DNA of 64,000 nt from Parasponia andersonii. Taxonomy: Eukaryota > Streptophyta > Magnoliopsida > Rosales > Cannabaceae. This document shows, piece by piece, positions 59,038 through 64,000 of this stretch. The notes under the pieces were generated by a model. That model searched no databases. It was not told the DNA's origin and saw only the letters and a list, made by a program, of their open reading frames with translations. A program made the translations under genes and the position numbers. Location: assembly GCA_002914805.1 (NCBI GenBank), contig JXTB01000152.1, positions 229,371-293,370 of the forward strand, given 5' to 3'. Within the stretch, counting starts at the first letter, position 1. Each line of letters starts with the position of its first letter.

Positions 59038-59833
59038 ATGAACTCCGACAAGGAATTCTACTTCCCCTTCAGGTCGAGTATCAGTACTCCATCTCGTTTC
59101 CCAGCTCAATCACTAACTTCTGATCAATGTGGGAGTAATATCGACTCTTCATCATCAGAGTTGTTGAAAGGCTTTACCACCAACTCAAACGATCAAGATG
59201 CTCTAAATCATGACCAAAGTCCATCCCTTGATTTCATGCAACTATCAGATTATGATGTTGATTATCATCATCAACCTCAGCTTGGCCAAGAGGGTGGTAC
59301 TTTCGGTTTCGATTATAATGTTCCCAGTAACGTATTTTCTCCACAATATCAGAATCATCATATTCTTCCAGCACAAAATCCACTCTCCCGGTACCCTTTG
59401 CAAAGCAATACTACTTCACTTATTGGATTAAAGAATTCATTTCTGAGAGTTCCTAATTACCAATTTGCAAGTTCCAAATTACATTTGCCATCGTTGCCTG
59501 TGCGAATTGACAACGGTTTGATTGGCGAAAAGAGTAGAGAATTGGATGATGGTATTTTCAACGACAATGGAACAGCCAGGTTGGAGTTATTAAACTTGTA
59601 GCTATATATATACACATACACAAAATAGTATAAATATATATATAGATACATATCATGTATCATGTATATTATTTTTTGATCATCTTTTTCCCGATTTATT
59701 CCTTAATTAGCATTGCTGATGGAAATGGAGGAAGCAATATCCAAGTACATGTAGCACCTCGACGTAGAGGATACAATAAGAGATCTAAAAACACATTTGG
59801 TGAGAGAAGTTCTATCTACCGTGGAGTTAGTAG
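59038..59833 (+). CDS. AP2-domain transcription factor, 5' exons only (AP2/ANT type), interrupted by copia insertion
   Basis: Sequence-specific nuclear transcription factor, N-terminal part. Exon 1 is 59038 to about 59579 (donor CAG|GTTGGA; a donor 24 bp later, CTT|GTAGCT, keeps the same phase). Exon 2 is 59711-59833 (acceptor TTAATTAG). It encodes a long Ser/Asn/Gln-rich region, a basic APRRRGYNKRSK stretch, then the opening of an AP2 domain, NTFGERSSIYRGVSR, cut by a donor AG|GTAC inside the Arg codon. An intron at this point and the TFG-R/SIYRGV context are typical of AP2/ANT-type genes. The rest of the AP2 domain is not in the window. A Ty1/copia element starts 86 bp into the following intron. 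Confidence 0.75.
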
Positions 59834-59919
59834 GTACTTTTTGCCACTTCCCACATATATATATATATATGTATATGTATATATTTGGATTTCATCGATC
59901 TATTCGTGAAAGAAGTAAT

Positions 59920-60379
59920 TGTTGGAAAGTAAAACAAACTTTATTATTCACTCAAATACTTTTACAAGAGAAAATTCTCAACTTCACTCTTCAAGCTCAC
60001 TCACTCACTTACTAGAAGTTATACTTCTTTCTCTCTTCTCTTCACTCTTAGAAGCTTTGCTTCTTACTTGATGCTTAGAACTCAAATGGGGAGGGGTATT
60101 TATACTACATGAGAAACAATGAGAACCACACAAATAAATAATTACAAAAATCCTTAAACTACACATATTTTCTTCTACACATTTCTAATAATAATCAAAT
60201 AATTCACATATAAAAAGCTAATATCTACCTAACACTAGAAGATTCTAGGTGGAAGACTTCTTTAATTTGAACTTGGGCTTTTTCTTTTATGAGTTTTGCA
60301 CTTGGGCTAACTCCAACTTATTGGGCCTCATGTTGATGGACTTAAATATTTCTTATGGGCTTAAACAAGTTTATTTTCA
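59920..60379 (-). repeat. 3' LTR of the copia element (460 bp)
   Basis: On the minus strand it begins TGAAAATAAACTTG after the polypurine tract AAGTTTAGGGGAGGTA (60381-60396) and ends TTTACTTTCCAACA. TATA box TATAAATA at 60097-60104 (minus). Confidence 0.85.
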
Positions 60380-60388
60380 ATACCTCCC

Positions 60389-62120
60389 CTAAACTTGTTT
60401 TATAATACCAAGTAAATTTCTTAATCTTGTAAAGTCTTCAAACTGGAGTGGCTTGGTGAAAATATCAGCAATCTGATCATGTGATCTCACATACTCCAAT
60501 TGTACTTCTTTGTTTGCAACACATTCTCTTATGTAATGATAGCGAGTATCGATATGCTTACTTCGGTCATGAAATACTGGATTTTTAGCCAAAGTTATTG
60601 CTGACTTATTGTCAATACAAATCTCCGTTGGCTCCTTTTGAGGCATGTTTAACTCTTTCAACAACCTTCTTAGCCAGATTGCATGACTAACACATGACGT
60701 AGCAGCTACATACTCAGCTTCGCATGTTGAAAGGGTGACAATCGGTTGTTTCTTAGATACCCAGGTGAAGGCAGTTTCTCCCATGAAAAACACAAAACCA
60801 GTTGTGCTTTTTCGATCATCAGTATCTCCGGCCCAATTACTATCACTGTAACCAACGAGTTTGTAATCATTAGAAACTGAATAGAATAAGCCAAGATTGA
60901 TCGTACCTTTTAGGTAACGGATAATTCTTTTTGCAGTTTTGAAGTGAGTAGTTGTTGGAGTTTCTATGTAATGACTCACTAGTCCAGTTGTATAGAGAAT
61001 ATCAGGCCTTGTACATGTCAAGTACCTAAGGTATCCAACAAGGCTCTTAAAAAGTATTGGATCCACCTTTCCTGCTTCATCATCTTTGAATAATTTTATT
61101 CCACACTCCACTAGTGTACTTATTAACTTGCAATCATCCATATTGAACTTCTTCAGGATCTTCTTTGTATAGCTTTCTTGGGAGATAAAGATGCCTTCTT
61201 CCTTTTGCTTGACCTCTGCCGAGGTAATATGCCATAAGTCCGATATCTGTCATTTCAAACTCATGCGTCATTACTCTCTTGAATTCGTCAAACATCCTTA
61301 GATTACTTCCAGTGAATATGAGATCATCCACATACAAGCATACGACCAAAATATCTTCATCTTTAGTCTTAACATAGAGAGCATGTTCATAAGGGCACTT
61401 AATGAATCCATTCTCTTAGAAATATTTGTCAACTCGGCTGTTCCATGCTCTTGGTGCTTGCTTTAGACTGTAAAGAGCCTTCTTCAGCTTCAAAACCTTA
61501 TCTTTATACCCTTTCATCTCATAACCCAATGGTTGTTGGATATAAACCTTTTCTTCAAGAACTCCATTTAGAAATGCGGACTTTACATCCATCTGATGAA
61601 TCTTCCATTTGTTCTGAGCAGCAAGAGAAATAATTAGTCTTATAGTTTCCAATCGTGCAACAGGAGCGAATACCTCGTCGTAGTCGATGCCGGCTTTTTG
61701 ACTATAGCCTTTCGTGACTAGCCTTGCTTTGTATCTTTCTACCTCTCCATTGGCATTTTTCTTCACCTTGTACACCCATTTTACACCGATAGCTTTATGA
61801 CCTTTAGGAAGAGTGGATAGTTCCCAAGTGTCATTCTTCTCTATGGCTTTGACTTCTTCATCCATCGCATTTCTCCATTTTTCATCTTGTACAGCCTCTT
61901 GGAAGTTCACCGGTTCACAATCAGCAAATAGGCAAAATAGAGTAAGGTTTTCAAGTCTATCAGTCACTTCATATAGATCTTCAAGACTTCTTGTTCGTTC
62001 TTCATGTCTCTCAGTTAAGAAAGATGGAGGTGAATCTTCATGAATGGAAGATGTCGGTGAGGAAGGTGGAGTAATAGCCTCTTGATGCACTTCTCTTGCT
62101 TGCTCTATTAGTGTTTCCAT
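60389..62120 (-). pseudogene. Copia reverse transcriptase and RNase H
   Basis: RT opens near 61960 ([21 protein letters not shown]), with [11 protein letters not shown] (about 61585) and the active-site YVDDL (about 61332-61346). RNase H follows from about 60900, with LVGYSDSNWAGDTDDRKSTT, STCEAEYVA (about 60710) and DNKSAITLAKNP (about 60590), ending at 60389. Defects: TAA near 61416 (KYF*ENGF, Gln expected) and a frameshift near 61225, where YYLG is followed in another frame by AEVKQKEEGIFISQE. Confidence 0.9.
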
Positions 62121-63430
62121 ATCTTCAAATTATGGAAAGAAATTGTAGTAATTTGTTTGAGAGCCAAAGTCCCATTCACCTTCTTCATCGAATATTACAT
62201 CTCGATTGATGATTACTTTTCCATTGTTAGGATTGTATAACTTATATCCTTTAGAGTTGGTGTCGTAGCCGATGAAAATGAACCTCTCGCTTTTATCATC
62301 AAGCTTAGTTCTATGTTCGTCTGGCACATGCACATGGGCTATGCTTCCAAAGACTCTCAAGTGAGAGATCCCAGGCTTCCTTCCGCTCCATGCTTCTTGT
62401 GGTGTCTTTCCCCACACACTTCTTGTTGGAGATCAATTGGACAAGTAAACTGCGCATGCAACAGCTTCTGCCTATAACTCTTTGGGTAATCTCTTACTTT
62501 TCAGCATGCTTCGAGCTATGTTGAGGATGGTCCAGTTCTTCCTTTCTGCCACGCCATTTTGTTGAGGGGATCTTGGAACAGTTAAAGGGCGTCGAATTCC
62601 ATTTGCTTCACAGAATTCTTGGAACTCTTTTGAAGTGAATTTTCCTCCTCTATCAGATCTCATGGCTTTGATCTGAAGACCGCTTTCCTTTTCTACAGCA
62701 GCCTTGAACTTCTTGAAAGCTTCAAAGACTTCTGATTTTTGCTTCAAGAAATAAACCCAAGTCTTTCTTGAGAAATCATCAATAAAGAGCAAGAAGTAGT
62801 TGCTCTTACCGAAAGAACTTGGTTTGATAGGACCGCACACATCTGTATGCACGAGCTCTAGTGGCTTTTGGGCTCTTGAATTCGACTCTTTTGGAAAGCT
62901 TTTCCTAAATTGCTTCCCGAGTAAGCATCCTTCACAAAGTTGATCAGGATGATTGATGCATGGTAAGCCTCTCACCATTTCTTTCTTGGACAGTAGCTCT
63001 AGTCCTCCAAAGTTGAGATGTCCGAATCTCAAATGCCATAGCCATGATGAATCCTTGTAACATGCTTTCAGACATTTTACCATATCATTTTGAATGTTCA
63101 ATAAGAACATTCTATTTCTTGACATAGGCAACTTAGCAATCAAGTTCATATTGTTATCTCTTATAGAAAGACTATAATCTTTCAAGTGAATATCATAGCC
63201 TTTCTCTAAGAGTTGTCCCAAACTCAATATGTTTGTTTTCATTGTGGGTACAAAATAAACATTTGAAATAAATTGATGCCCCCCATTTTTTAAGGATAAG
63301 AATTTTACCTTTTCCTTTTACCGCTACTTTTGAATCATCACCGAAGGAAACACTCCCACTGATTGATTCATCAAGCTCTATAAACATTGATCGACGCCCA
63401 CACATATGATTGCTAGCACCGGTATCAAGA
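62121..63430 (-). pseudogene. Copia protease and integrase
   Basis: Protease motif YLDTGASNHMCG (about 63390-63425) follows an in-frame TAG. The D-T-G catalytic triplet itself is intact. GAG-pre-integrase block LWHLRFGHLNFGGLELLSKK (about 63030), zinc-finger CEGCLLGKQ, then the integrase core with Asp (HTDVCGP), Asp (MRSDRGG) and Glu (GVAERKN), all present. Stops: TAG for Trp after LPKEL (62472-62474), TGA for Arg (YLSN*SPT, about 62430) and TAA near 62130. The frame also changes near 63300. Confidence 0.88.
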
Positions 63431-63432
63431 TA

Positions 63433-64000
63433 CTATGTGTTGTCTTGTCCTCCATTGTTGTCTTTATATGCTAGTAGCACAGTGCCATTTTCTTCCATTT
63501 TTTCTTCAACGTAATTGACTTTCTCTTCAATTCTGCTATTGGGTATTCTACACTCTCTAGCATAATGTCCAAACTTGTGACAATTGAAACATTCAACTTG
63601 AGACTTCTCAAGTCTTGAGTTCATTCGACCTCTACCACGACCTCTTATAGAGCTTTCTCCTCTTTCGAAATTGTTGATATGATAATTGTGGTTGTTGGAA
63701 TTCCAACCTTGTCCACGACCTCGACTTGTACCACGTCCTTGTCCTCGGGCTTGTCCTCTACCACGACCACGTTGACTTCTTTCACTACATTGGCTATCTT
63801 CTTTCTCTGTAATTTGTGTCATGAGAAGCTGCTCCTTCAAATTTGGCTTCTTCTTTTTCTTTTCCTCGTGAGCTTGTAAAGAACCCAAGAGTTAATCTAT
63901 TGTCATAGCTCCCAAATCTTTAGTTTTTTCGATGACAGTAACAATATTCTCAAACTTTGGGTCTAACGATCGAAGAATCTTTTCCATAATCATAATATTT
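63433..64000 (-). pseudogene. gag: Copia gag, 3' part
   Basis: The nucleocapsid end of gag, with a CCHC zinc knuckle CFNCHKFGHYAREC (about 63553-63594) and an Arg/Gly-rich tract before it (RGRGRGQARGQGRGTSRGRG, about 63710-63780), suited to RNA binding. A TAA near 63894 breaks the frame just before LLGSLQAHEEKK. The start lies outside the window. Confidence 0.85.

Larger units (their letters stand above)
59920..64000 (-). mobile_element. Ty1/copia LTR retrotransposon, reverse orientation, truncated by window end
   Basis: Minus-strand order gag (right) - protease - integrase - RT - RNase H - 3' LTR (left), with integrase before RT, which defines Ty1/copia. The left end is the outer edge of the 3' LTR in the AP2-gene intron; the 5' LTR lies beyond 64000. 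Several stops and one frameshift make it non-autonomous. A likely 5-bp target copy on the left is GTAAT (59915-59919); its partner is outside. Confidence 0.93.

Overview
This is nuclear DNA of a flowering plant, most likely a eudicot. It is AT-rich and contains intron-split genes, plant LTR retrotransposons, MITE-like elements, a tRNA-derived SINE and long (CT)n/(TA)n microsatellites. There are no prokaryotic features. I cannot name the species.

Layout. (1) Positions 1-8595 are the right part of a Ty3/gypsy element of the Tat lineage (element 1): decayed gag-protease, a deletion that removes reverse transcriptase and the first RNase H, integrase, an antisense multi-exon gene interrupted by an N gap (6655-7026), and a 3' LTR (7867-8595). 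(2) Positions 8596-15689 are AT-rich intergenic DNA with a hAT-type MITE (8-bp target duplication), a 0.5-kb tandem duplication, microsatellites and two other MITEs. (3) Positions 15690-29459 are a nest: a Tourist-like MITE (TTA duplication) holds a complete but decayed Tat retrotransposon (element 2, 15846-29043, duplication ATATC, LTRs of about 832 bp) and, near its right end, a 172-bp SINE with a 13-bp duplication. Element 2 has gag, protease, RT, two RNase H domains, integrase, a hairpin and 99-bp tandem-repeat zone, and an antisense spliced gene. (4) Positions 31148-37208 hold two divergent host genes: an 8-exon DnaJ protein (DNAJC9/AtJ6 type, minus) and an A20/AN1 zinc-finger stress-associated protein (plus). 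(5) Positions 46752-49746 hold a two-exon LRR receptor-like pseudokinase of the At5g06940 type. (6) Positions 50511-55625 hold a probable solo LTR, nested MITEs and foldback repeats. (7) Positions 59038-59833 are the first exons of an AP2-domain transcription factor. Its intron is entered by a reverse-oriented Ty1/copia element (59920 to the window end).

The strongest unusual signal is the antisense gene carried by both Tat elements between integrase and the 3' LTR. In both copies it can be read as four exons split by three short introns with the same phases (1, 1, 0), with its own antisense TATA box. In element 1 it is still open although the sense-strand polyprotein is destroyed. The other host genes appear intact. 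The AP2 gene may survive only if its enlarged intron is still spliced.
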